From contig BLXT01003772.1 of NCBI GenBank assembly GCA_019648995.1, positions 2,072,984 to 2,101,122 of the forward strand: a DNA stretch of 28,139 nt. Direction: 5' to 3'. Below, one piece after another: positions 1 to 11,831 of this stretch. The stretch comes from Plakobranchus ocellatus. Lineage: Eukaryota; Mollusca; Gastropoda; Plakobranchidae. Made by a program: the position numbers and the translations under genes. The notes below the pieces were generated by a model. The model made no database searches and was not told the DNA's origin. It worked only from the letters and a program-made list of their open reading frames with translations. Positions within the stretch are counted from its first letter, which is position 1. Every line of letters begins with the position of its first letter.

Positions 1-795
1 TTCTAGATACTGTAGTTTAAGAATGGGCCTGTCCTTGAATGTAAAGAAAATGGAATGTATGATCATCTCAAAGAAATCCTCTGTAGTTTAAGAATGGGCC
101 TGTCCTTGAATGTAAAGAAAATGGAATGTATGATCATCTCAAAGAAATCCTCTAATCCCAAGTGCAATCTCAATAGCAAAGGTGAACAAATCAAACAACT
201 TACAAAATTCAAATACCTAGGTTACTTGATAACATCAGATGGCAGATGCACAAGTGAAATAAGTAAAAGAATAGCCATGGCCAAAGATACATTCTAAAAA
301 TGAAACCTATACTGTCAAACAGAAACAATATAAGTATAAAAACCAAAATAAGGGTAATGAAAACATATGTATGGTCAGTACTTTTGTATGGTAGTGAGTG
401 TTGGAATAAACAAGGAAACAGAGAAAAAACTAGAAACAGCAGAGATGTGGTTTATCAGAAGAATGATGAGGATATTATGATCAGAATAAAAGTCAAATGA
501 ATTGGTACTGAAAGAGGCTTATCTCAAGTGATCACCAATTAAAACCATAGACAGAGGCAACTACAGTTTTTAAGCCATATTTGCCGACACAAGTGTTAGA
601 ACACTTAGCAATCACTGGTAAGATAGAAGGCAAACGCAGTAGAGGTAGATAGAGAATAACTTTTATAGAAAATCTTAAGTCATGGGCAATAGGCAAGAGT
701 AGCAATAACAACTTTATAAGCTTAACTGAGGATAGGTTTGAGTGGAGGAACTTGATTGCCAATGTCCGTTCCAAACAAGGTACTGATGATGATGA
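1..795 (+). pseudogene. RTE-like LINE, copy A: 3' end only
   Basis: The window starts inside this copy. It matches copy C from 27551 onward nearly base for base in stretches. Remnants encode RMGLSLNVKK, the TKFKYLGYLITSDGR segment and the C-terminal VWSVLLYGSECW motif of RTE-clade polyproteins, with several frameshifts. It ends with a (GAT)n microtail at 781-795 after a GTxGATGATGATGA run, as RTE-clade LINEs do. A 71-bp tandem duplication lies at 11-152. Confidence 0.85.
11..152 (+). repeat. 71-bp tandem duplication inside RTE copy A
   Basis: Two units, 11-81 and 82-152, are essentially identical. Copy C has only one copy of this stretch (from about 27560). The length is not a multiple of three, so the duplication also shifts the reading frame. 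It could be a real replication slip or an assembly artefact near the contig edge. Confidence 0.85.
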
Positions 796-1689
796 AAAGT
801 GCTTTTAATACCTAAAAAGTCCCAATACTGATTTCCATGACATATCTCAGTCGCCAATAAAGTTATACTTATGAAGTAAAAAAAAAATACTTCTTTTCAT
901 TGTGTAAAAGTTCGTCAGACCATTTTCAGGAGGCCATATGTAAATAAATATTTTAGAAACCCTAATTTTTGTTTACAAACTGAAAATACTATTAGTACGT
1001 TATATTGTTGTTTGTTATGCTAAATGATAATGAGCAGTTTTTTGAATAATGAAAATAGGTTGATGAAAGTTTTGGAAAAGAAAAAAAGAAGGAATGCTAC
1101 CATTCTAAATTACAAAATGTCCATGAAAGACCTAACGTGATAAATCTATTGTGTATTTAACAATTTCTTCATCTGACCACATTCTACACAATTAACATTT
1201 CAAAATATGATGGTTCAATAATTAAAGAGTATTAAAATAGCCATGAATATTGATGGTAATAAACATTCAGAATAAACTGGTTTAAAAATAAAATCATACT
1301 GAAATATATTAGGAATAAACTTTATGAACATGAATACTTTAGGCAAAAACTTAATTTTGATGAAAAGCCGTTCTTCAAAAAGCTTAAGGTTGATGTTGAT
1401 TTTATAATTATTATACTGTAAAAGGAGAGTAGCATTGGATATTCAGTTGTCAACAATCATTGATGTGGATGACAATAAATGTCTGCCATTTGAAGGGTAG
1501 TATTGAATATAATATGTAACCTTCAAATAGTCAGACACTGTTCGTACGCATAAGCATTGCATTTTCATTAGTCAATACCTTCACTTCAAATACACTTAAC
1601 AAACTTGTCATTTTTAAGCAGCACAGTGTGAAATTATTTTTTTCATGATTGTAGAAAAAGCTGAGTGTGACAGATAGGCATGACAATTC
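796..1689. other. AT-rich intergenic DNA, nothing recognised
   Basis: No coding signature, RNA gene or repeat structure is visible. It lies downstream of the known exons of the host gene and could hide its last exon or 3'UTR, but no acceptor followed by a convincing reading frame was found on the minus strand. Confidence 0.5.
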
Positions 1690-1945
1690 TGCTCTTAAAT
1701 AGGCTAGAGCAGCAGCAGCAGCAGCAGTTGCAGCAGTAGTAGTACTAGTAGCAGAAACAGTACTAGAAATACTAGTAGAGGTAGCAGTGCTAGTGTCGGA
1801 AGCAGTAGTAGTAGTAGGAATGGAAATGGTGGTAGTAGTGATAGTAGTAGCAGTGGTGGTAGTAGTATTAGTAGTAATGGTAGTGGTAGGGATAGTGGTA
1901 ATAGTAGTCATCGTAGCAGTAGTAGTAGTAGTAGTAGTAGCAACA
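1690..1945. repeat. Degenerate AGC/AGT/GGT trinucleotide tract
   Basis: Starts with (AGC)n, passes through mixed AGT, GGT and GAA triplets, and ends in a clean (AGT)n run at 1917-1940. Both strands are open in long frames only because of triplet periodicity (Thr-rich on minus, Val-rich on plus). A purine tail, two unknown bases (1980-1981) and A/G homopolymers follow. Confidence 0.9.
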
Positions 1946-2522
1946 GAAGTAACAAATGAGGAGGGGGAAGAAGGAAAGGNNAAAAAAAAAAGGGGGGGGG
2001 GGTTCCAAATTAACCAATGATCCAGAAAAATCTAAGAAAATGGAGTCGCCCCAAGCCAGAGACAGAAGTAATGACTAAAACAAAAGATAAAAAGACTAGA
2101 AAAAGCTTCATGCTTGTAAAAAGAAGAGGCAAAAGTTCAAGTTCTAGAGCTGAACTGATAGTTTCAAGAGTAATAAGGTAACACTGTTTTCTTTGACCTA
2201 CAGAGCTAACATTAGGAGGTCTTCAGCAGACAAAGGCTTGAGATTTATCAAAAGAAAAAAGGGCAGGAGGTGGAGAAGCCAAAATCAAGAATTTAGCTTA
2301 TAATGAGGAAAATTTTAAGATAACAGAAAAAAAATGAGAACCTTAGATTTTCCAGTTTTGGGGATGCTAGGTATATCTGGAATAGTAAGGGTTCTCATGA
2401 AAAAAAAAAAAAAAAAGAAAAAGAAAATTCCATCGGAACAAATTTTCAGTAAAGCTTGATTTCAGCTAGTTGCACCCTACTGACTGTACAGCAAACTATT
2501 ATCAAATGTAATTTATGCCTAC
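1946..2522. other. 3' flank of the host gene exons; no gene seen
   Basis: Contains two unknown bases at 1980-1981, a poly-G run at 1992-2002, and A-rich runs near 2330 and 2400-2416. The missing last exon of the GalT/HIT-like gene could lie here, but no reading frame stood out. Confidence 0.4.
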
Positions 2523-2621
2523 CATGAACAATTCAAAAGAGCTCATATCAGTGCGAATATCTGTAATATAACCTCTTGTGATGATTCGTGCATAAGCTGG
2601 AATCTTGCCCTCCTCAACACC
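2523..2621 (-). CDS. Exon 11 of the GalT/HIT-like gene (last one found)
   Basis: 33 codons, phase 0 at both ends. Encodes GVEEGKIPAYARIITRGYIT followed by DIRTDMSSFELFM. A short IPAxAR strand and Asp-Met-x-x-x-Glu-Leu-Phe helix fit the C-terminal part of the domain. The exon ends at ATG before the donor GTAGGC, so at least one more coding exon must follow. None was recognised in 1-2522. Confidence 0.82.
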
Positions 2622-5600
2622 CTGATGAAGTCCAAATAGACAAGAAATTATTTCAAGGTCTTGTAAATATTCAACATATAGTGGTTACTAAATGAGCACC
2701 GATGTGATTCATAAAAACAAAGTTAGTAGATTTTCGATTTTCAAAATTTCAATAAAGTTCTGCTGCGAGCAAAAATGTTTTGATTCAATAGGATTCCAAT
2801 GCTTATGAATAATAGTAAAGTTAACAAAGCATCTAATTTCCCAATCCACTATTGAGATACTTTGGAGGATAAACACAATCAATATGATGATACTCACAAT
2901 GGCTGGAAGTCCCATGCCCATTGAAAAACACTTGACGTGAAAAGCATCAATGAAAGCTGAAAGACCAAAAATAACAAAGATTTAATTTTCAACAGTACCT
3001 GACATTAAATGATCTGGGTTTTTTTTCTTTTTTTTTGCGCAACATTCAACTATTGCAAGGTACAGGAATCACATTTTTTTGTTATTTGCATTTGTAAATG
3101 GCAAAAGTAAAGCTATAATTTACAAAAAAGAAAATATTCAGCATATACCTCTAAGAACTAGATAAAGCAGTGTATGGAAGTCGTCATCTGCCTCTTTGCT
3201 GATGACAATCACTTCATGGTCTCGTTTAGGAGCCTGTAAAAAGAACAGTCAGAAAAATAAGCTTTTTTTTTGTTGATTTTTATTCACACTTAATTTTAAA
3301 TGTGCCCTGCACATAGTGCACATCACACAGAAAATACATGCACTTTTGAAATATTATGAAAGTTTGGTTTTGTGCATATAGCCTATTTACAATAAGGTGA
3401 TCTCAGGCCTTGAGGGCCTTCAAAAGGCCAGGGTATCAGTGATAGGGCTTGAGCCTACAACAAAACAGTCCCTGTAGACCTAAGCACGAGTTTACTATCC
3501 GCTGTGCCACCAAGACACTGGTTTTATGAAGTGAAAGTACAAATCAAATTATGAGGATAGACATTTCCATTACATTTATTGACACAATTTCTTGACAAGA
3601 CCAATTTTCTCTCCTCCCTCCGAGCAAGAAAAATAAAGCCAAACAAAAAACACACACACATTTGAAGCCAGAGAGCTCATGATGCTATAGTGTCACCACT
3701 ATGCCTGCAGAGCTACAACATAACATTACCACTGAAAACTGAGGGGGAAAATAAATTTGTGGTTGATAAAGTTTTGAAAAACTGCCTTTTATCCTATAAG
3801 GTAAAATCCCAATTAAAACTCTAAAATATAGCTGCACTGATAATAAATTCTAAACAGCTTTTTCCCTACGTCATTTCTGCACATAAGAGTATCACAGGTA
3901 CTAATTTTGTGCAGCAGCCAGGTGAAGTCAGCTTCCATCAAAATTAGGCGATAAAGAATTTTTTTTCATACCACAGTGAAGGTCCATCTTTTTTTGATTT
4001 GTTGCAATATGTATCTAGTTGGTATAGATGTCACTCTATTTGCTACAGTTTCATAGGCAAGTTTAGTTTCAAATTTACACAAGCAGTGAAACAAATGAGT
4101 TCAAATAAATATAGCATGTATTTACAAAGATCTTTGGTCCCACAGAAATGAGTTAGTTTTATATTTCTAGTTGTGAGCTTTCATGCCCATGGCAGTTGTG
4201 TAACACCAGCACAAAACAAGATGTATAACAGGAAATCCAAAAACTGGCCACAGAAAAATGGTTTAATGCATCCTGGAAAGCATGTGACAAGTATTAAATG
4301 ATTTCTCATAATGTTAGACTGCCCACACTGTTGTGAGAATACTGGTACAAAATAGTAAAAATTGTATTCTAAATAAAGCATACTTAAATTCACAAAACAA
4401 ATTCCTGCTACAAAACATCTTGTTGTGACATTACACATTTCAATGAAATTTGACGACAGCCTTCTTTCAGGCTGTAACAGGATAAATGGACTACTTCAAT
4501 TTCAATAATATAGCTGTGTATCATTTCAAAAGAGATATTTTGATTTATGAGTTATAATTTAAAAAAAAAGTACTGCATGAATGAATGGATCTTCAAGACA
4601 ATTAATTTACATATGTAGTATAATATGAGAGAAAGGCAACCCATGACATACACATTCTTTGCAACAAACAACTAGTAGTCAATAGGTGTAAACAAAATTT
4701 CAAAAGGAGATAAGACAAAATATTGGTCACCCATGAACTAGAAAAAGCTTTGTGAGCTGCATTTTTTCTATGAGCAGAATAGCTTTACATATGAGTAAAA
4801 CTCTTGCTTAGAATGTGAATGTCAGATGATGAAATTTTCCAGAAAAAAGGGGAAGCTAAATTTTTCACCTCATGCATTTGTTTCTTTTCCAGCCTTTATA
4901 AAAATAAAAAAATTCTCAAATCTGGTCCTTTAAACTTATGTCAAGCTTTGCATACCCACTATAATTTACTGAAGCAGCCATGAAGGCCATAGATTGTCAA
5001 CTTACAAGACTGGCAAAAGCCACAGCTGAACCATGAGTAACAGTAAGATTAAGGACTGAGTAGATAGCCACCATGTCAGTAAAATAGTTGCTGCCATGAT
5101 CCTTATAGTACGCATTAGCTCCCTGCCTCCAATTTTCAACTTGACCTGAAAAATATTTCCATGAATAAAAAAGTTGATGAATGGAAATTATTTGTATATA
5201 GTTGTAGTATTAAGGCCAGATGTCAATCATACAGGCCTAAAAAAGGAAGAGCATGAGTCAAGAGTTATGAAGATTTGCACTTCTGTTGAATGTCCTCCTA
5301 AATGATGTTTATTGTCTTCATGAACACAATGCTTCACTTTAAATCACATTGGTCAATCACAAACATGCCTAAAAACTGCTTGAGACATTAGACAAAATTT
5401 CACTTAAACCATAGAAGCTCTAAAGAGCTATTTAAAAAAAGAACATGAAAGACACTAGCCAACATTACTATAAGATAAAACTAATCAAAACAAATAAAAT
5501 TTTATTCCAAGTAAGCATTAAATGCTTAGCATAATCTTAGTAGTAATACAGTTCTATCGTCATGCAACCGATGATAAAAAACCACAAAAAGGATTAAAGT

Positions 5601-8600
5601 TGCTCTTTTTTCAATGAGTCATATATAGGTCACATTTATAACTTTTTGTGTATGTATATAAGAATGTGGGTATTAGGATGCAATGCTAACCGAGGGTTTG
5701 CCAAAACATGGGCTGTCATCATGGTTATGTGTGAAAGATTTTCTACAAGCCCTATTTGAAAAGATTGTACTCTTCAGTACATAAATTTTGATACAAAGTA
5801 CTGCTAAATATTTTTAAAAATCAGTTTTGGATGCATCCTTGCCATCCAAAATAACCAAATAAGTTTCGACAAAAACAACAAAAAAGGGGTCACTCATCAA
5901 CAAATTAAGCTCGTCCACCACCAAGTGAAGAGAGGCAGACCATTTTTTTTTCACATGGATTATTCCTACTATCCAACTCTGCATGAGTATTACATTACTG
6001 ATACTCGATTGGGCTTTTCCATTTTGTAATCGGGGAATGTTTTTTTTTCAAAATACAGTAAAAAACGTGACACAATTTTGGGGTCCATTTTTTGGCAATT
6101 GCTCCACTAAAAAAAAAAAAACAACCAAAAACAAAAACCAAAAAGATAATCTCTCATAGAAAAAGGTTGCCTAAAATGTTTTAACCAAGAATTATTTCTC
6201 CTTCTTTGGAACCAGGTTAGAAATGAAAACAGTGTTTGAGAAGTACACTAAAACTGAACAGTAAGCCTAAATTTAATACCAACCATGGTATCTCATGGGG
6301 TCAAACATGACATGTAAGTGCGGATGCACCTGACTAGCACCACACTTGGGCAGAACATCCCAGATAAGAGATGGGAAGTGGGCTTCAGGATAGTGCTTAT
6401 GGGCTTTTTTCAACCTGGCAAAAGAAAAGATACAAAGGTGAACAATCAGTTATACAACTCAGTTGACCTAAAAACATTTTATGTCATCATACATAAGATC
6501 ATATAGACTGTCATCTAATGGTTTTAGTTTGTTTCACCAATACCAAGAATGAAGCTGACAATTGCTCTAAAAATGGTGTGAATTCTTTGAGCTATGGCAA
6601 TCGTTTAAGTTATTCATTTTAAGTTATGTCATTATTTTTTACCCTCAGTTTCACTACTTGGCTTTTTCTAGGGTAACTCAACTCATTTTGGGAGACTGCC
6701 ACATATAGGCTTCCAAGTTATATGTAAGAGGAAAAGATTAAAATCGAAGTTGTATAGTATACATACAACACTGATTGATCAAATTCAGTACTTCACGTAA
6801 ACTAGTAAAATTAACCTCTTGGAACATCTATTACACCTCAAGCAAACTGCAGAATCAAAATGTGATTAATGATAATGTAAGGACTGTGCACATGCACATG
6901 AATGGCCTCCTTACTGATAATTTGTGTTTTGTGACCACTGTGGAATCTACTTTACTCTGCTCAGAGAAACAAAAAATAAAATCTTGCCTTATGACCAAAA
7001 AGAAAAACAGGTTAATATATTTTTATTGTCAAAAATAATTATTTTACATTGAAGCAATAATACCTAGAAGAATTTTTGGTCACTGATACATCATTTTCAA
7101 GGAAGATACACGCTTACCAAGTTTTCACAAGCCCAAACAAGTCTAAAAACTCTTCCAGATTCCAATGTAAAGGATCATGCTTCTTAGGGGCTATGAGAGC
7201 ATGCAGAGTATCTAGCTTAAAGGCATTTGATGCTGAGAAAGAATGTTTTGATTCCACACGTCCAAAAACATGCTCTGCTGTCAGCCTGCAAACAAAGATA
7301 GTGCAAGATGATGTAACTGTTGTGATTATATATAAGCATGTGAAATGGTGATATAGTTCCTATTACACTAGTTTGTCATGAATAAACTTAAGAAAATGAC
7401 ACAAAAAAACATAAGCTGCTGTGTTGACCTGTAATGGTAGAATGAAAAAGAATATCCAAGTAATGCATTTCTAAATTGTTCATGGTGAAAAGACTTCTTC
7501 AGAGGTCATAATATTTAAAAATTCATTTTAAAGACTGTTTTACATTATTTATTCAAATAATTTCTATGAACCCTTATAGAAACTTTGTTTCTTTACAAAA
7601 CAAATCCAGTTGAATAACATGCTTTTAATTTTAGGTTGCACTTATATATGCCATAATAATGAATGCAGACTGACAAATACAACAATGACAATAAAAAAAT
7701 TGCAAATATTTCTTGATTGAAGATTTCTAGCACACAATCATAAAATCATACCATAGGAAAAAGGGTTTACAGACTGAATTTATTCTTTGTATGTGGTCAT
7801 TAAGAGAAACCATTATTGTGGTTATCTAAAATATGTTTGGAAAAGGCCAAATAATTATACCTAATATGTTAACAGATATTGAAATCAATGCTGTCTTACA
7901 AGTCAGGAAACACTTGTTCAAAAGGGTTAACTTAATAAAATTTTTCTATTTTAAGAAAGGCTCATGAAACAAGGAATAAAAGAAGAGGAGTATAGTTTGG
8001 TTTATGTGAAAAGGGGTTAATGCTTATTTAATAAATTAAAGGCAAGTGCATTAGAATATGTGTGGCTATTGAGCTGAATGGCAGTTGGGGAAGTATAAGA
8101 GTTATCATTTAACTAAATGATAGTGATAATAAAGGTTTAAGACACGCATTAAGAGGAAGAAATTCCTTAACAGGATCACGATTTGAGTATACTTTAAGAA
8201 CTAATATTTCTCATAACCAAATGTTTATCGACTGTCTTACCTTTTTTTCTCTTAGTTGATAACTCTGTCCTGAGCTTAAAAAAGTATATTACAAGATTTC
8301 AAGAGGACAGTAGAGATCTGATGCTAGCTCTGCTTGAATACTGCACATTGGATTTCATCAGGAATATTCAAAAAGAACATTATTTTGTTCTCCATGAATT
8401 GGCAATTGGACCGGTCTTATGAACTTATGAATGTCATAAATGAACTGCTAAAACTAAAGTGTCTGATATCTAAAAGACTACAAGATTGACACTGGGCTGA
8501 CCACTGGATTGCTCATTGCGGAAATGCTTATTTATGTAATATGAGTTTATACCAGAGTCTGAAGACAGGGAGTGTTGGTGGATAGCCAGACCAACATGGA

Positions 8601-11600
8601 TGTAACTGCAAGATTGCTGGAGTTATCTTTTATGTCTAAACTTACCTAGGGTGATTAAATTATTTACAACTTATGACATCAGTGCACTTCTCATTGATTT
8701 GAAATCATGTCTAATTATAAAACATTCAGTCTAGCAAGCAATTTCAGTGATCATAAACCAAGTATTAACCTATAGGGTGGCCAGAAGTTTGAATTGGGGG
8801 CAAAATTACATGTGTGTAATCCAGTGGATGTCATATTGGGAATAGACAGATGCTGCTAAAGTCCTCTCATTGTGCTATAACATAGGTCTTAAATTAGGAA
8901 CTAACAACACAAGCATATAAAATTAAATTGTTTTACAAAAACTCTTACGCCTCTTCAGAAATAATCTTTTTTTTACTTACTCTTTAAACTTGCAGAAATC
9001 ACAACTTTTTGCAGTCTCAGCTAGCAGACTTTTAAAACTTGAGGGGAGAAGAAAAAAAAAAAGTCTGGTTTTAAGAAAAATTTGCTTAAAGTGAATATTT
9101 GCTTAGTACTATAAATCTGACAATGTTTTTTACTCTTTACACTATGGTAATAAAACTTTGTTCAAAATTAACACATACAGCACTACTTTAAAATAACTTT
9201 CATGCTCATAGGCAAGAGTAAGTCAATGATTGGACAGCAGTTAAATCCTTAATTTTAACTTGGTGACTTTCTAAATCCAAAAGTTGAAAGGGAATTTTTT
9301 GGAAGTGCACTGATTGTATTTATAGCTTTCCCCATTTTTAGAAAGCATCTCAATACTGTCACCACATGTACACTTTTTCTTGATATCTATTCCACCTTTT
9401 TCTCAAATGGTTAAGATTAACTTTGTTTAAGATGCTTATTAATCTGGTCTTAAGGGATTTATCTTAGCAGATTCCACTGCATGGTGAACTTTACAAATGC
9501 AAAGCACCAGGGATATCTTACTTGGAGGCTGACCTGGCCTGGTAACAGACTGGGGTCACTCACAGCAGAGAACCCAACACCCCGTAGTGCATTTTTTAAA
9601 AAAAATATTTATTAATTGTTCTTTGTCACTTTGTTGCAGCACTATGTATGATAGAAACTGCACAAATTAAATTGTAAATTGAAAACCAAACATTCAGTCA
9701 AGTAAATTTCAAGTATAAGATATTTGGGTTTGAACTTTTTGCTCCAGCTGAGTGATATCAGTCGACTAACCTTAAATTTAGGCTACAGGCCTAAGACTTT
9801 AAACAAAATGTGACTATCTTTAGATCTCAATGTAATCTTATTCCAGGGATGCCAGTGGCCTCTGACATAAAATCAGGACACTTGTATAGCACCAAAGAGT
9901 TTTCTCAAAGCTGTATTTAAAGCATAATTGACTTTTAAGTAATAAAAATAAGGCAAAAAGTCGGAAATCTGGCATCCCTGTTATTCTTAATGAGAGGACT
10001 TATTTAGAGAGCAGTTTTTATTTTAATAATAAAGTTAGATGATCCTTTCTTGAAGTCTGGACTGCCTGAATAGATTTGGAGATTTAGATCCTCGGTTTAA
10101 ATTTAGACCTTAATTAAAAAACAGTGAAAGTAGACCTGTGTGGGAAAAAAATCAAACTTTCAATTGTCCCCCAAATCTAACTCTCTAATTTTAATGTGGT
10201 TACAGATTTAACATCTTTTTTTTTAATGATGTACTTAGTCTAGATCAGATTTTAAATCTCTAGCAGTAACAATTAGCATTATGTATCACTCTCTTTCACA
10301 TTAACAAACAATTAGCATTATGTATCACTCTCTTTCACATTAACAAACAGCTGATCAGTGCCCAAAGTACAGTCAAAAAAAGCTGAGGCTTAACTGTCGT
10401 AAGTCTCTAAATGACAGGGAGGCAATGGAGTGCTTTATTCCATGTATCACAATTAAAAAAATGAAACAGAGTAGTAAAGTAGGGTCCAAACTGGACTTAT
10501 CTAACTGTAACTTCCAATGTAAGTTATTTTATTCATTAAAAATAATACAAGTTATAACATTTTTTCACTAACATTACAATTATTTATACATTTTATGACA
10601 TAGCAATCTTGTTTCAAAACAGAATGACTATATGTAGCAGTTTCTTTAGTATTTCTACCATAAAATTTCCTATAGAATAAAAATTTAGATTTGAAGTCTG
10701 CTGGCCCAAAAGTGGCAAGTAAACACAAAATTTTCGACAAAAAAATCCTGAAAAATGACGAATATTTGACGACAACCAGAAACTTGGGATCTCCATATTA
10801 TAAATACTGAGACATATTTTTTTTAATAATTGCACTAAAATGTCCCAAATTGTGCTGTTACTTTTTTTCCCTTAAAGTCTAAGCTTTAAATGACAAATTT
10901 TAAACCTAATTACTTTAAAGTACCTGAAATAAGTTTCAAGCTATATATAGATCAGGAATATTTTTTTAATTTCAAAATGTTACACTGACACTACCAAAAA
11001 TAAAACGGTCATCATCCTCGACGAGGTTTGGTTCTTGGTTTTGATGCACATGGCCTGCTTACTACAATGTGATCTTGGGCATTCAGGCTCTCTGTTAGGC
11101 CAGGGTATGGCCATTGACAAAATCATTACCCTCTTCTTCATCTCTCTGTATTCATACATATGCATCTTCATCATCATTATCACTAACTATATTGTATTGC
11201 CATAATATTATAAACAACATCATCATCAAAAAATAGCAATCTTTCTGTTACAGTTTCAAGCACTTGTAACTAAAACAAATTTTTACTTATTAAATTTTAG
11301 TAGCTTGCATGGCACTCATGCAGTCTAAATTTTCATAAAACACACAAAAGGAGATTTCAAAAATCTTTGACAATACCATGGTGCATTTCGCTACAGCAGT
11401 TTTGTAGATACAACTTTGTTCAAGTTTTTTAATGCACTAAATTTATCTCTTGTTCTACAAACCCAACACCTTTCTAGAATACATGTTAATAAATTCAAAT
11501 TAAGAAGAATGTACTGCAACATGCAGCGACAGTAAAAAAAAAAAATACACATTTTTCTCTTCAGCATTTCATACACTTACTACTCATCCTCTGACACTTC

Positions 11601-11762
11601 AGGTGGAAGAACTGGTCTTTTATCCCTAAGAGAGTTAAAGATGGTATGTTCCCTCGTGTATTCACTCACCACATGTATCACCTCCTGCACATTAAATTGT
11701 GAAGAAAAAAATCATTCAGGTTCATAGAGTGGAAAAAAAAATTATTTTTCACAAGAAACATG

Positions 11763-11831
<69 letters not shown>

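Larger units (their letters stand above)
9038..11580. other. Intron 4 of the host gene
   Basis: Contains a 137-bp MITE (9844-9980), a 39-bp tandem duplication (10268-10345) and a SINE-related fragment (11000-11110). A GC-richer stretch at 9520-9590 may be an unrecognised repeat fragment. Confidence 0.6.

Noticed and set aside
1531-2020. Overlapping open frames on both strands (Thr-rich and Val-rich)
   Set aside because: They come from the trinucleotide periodicity; no splice, start or domain evidence.
3440-3521. Functional tRNA gene on minus
   Set aside because: A- and B-box-like words are present but the stems do not pair well and a SINE body follows.
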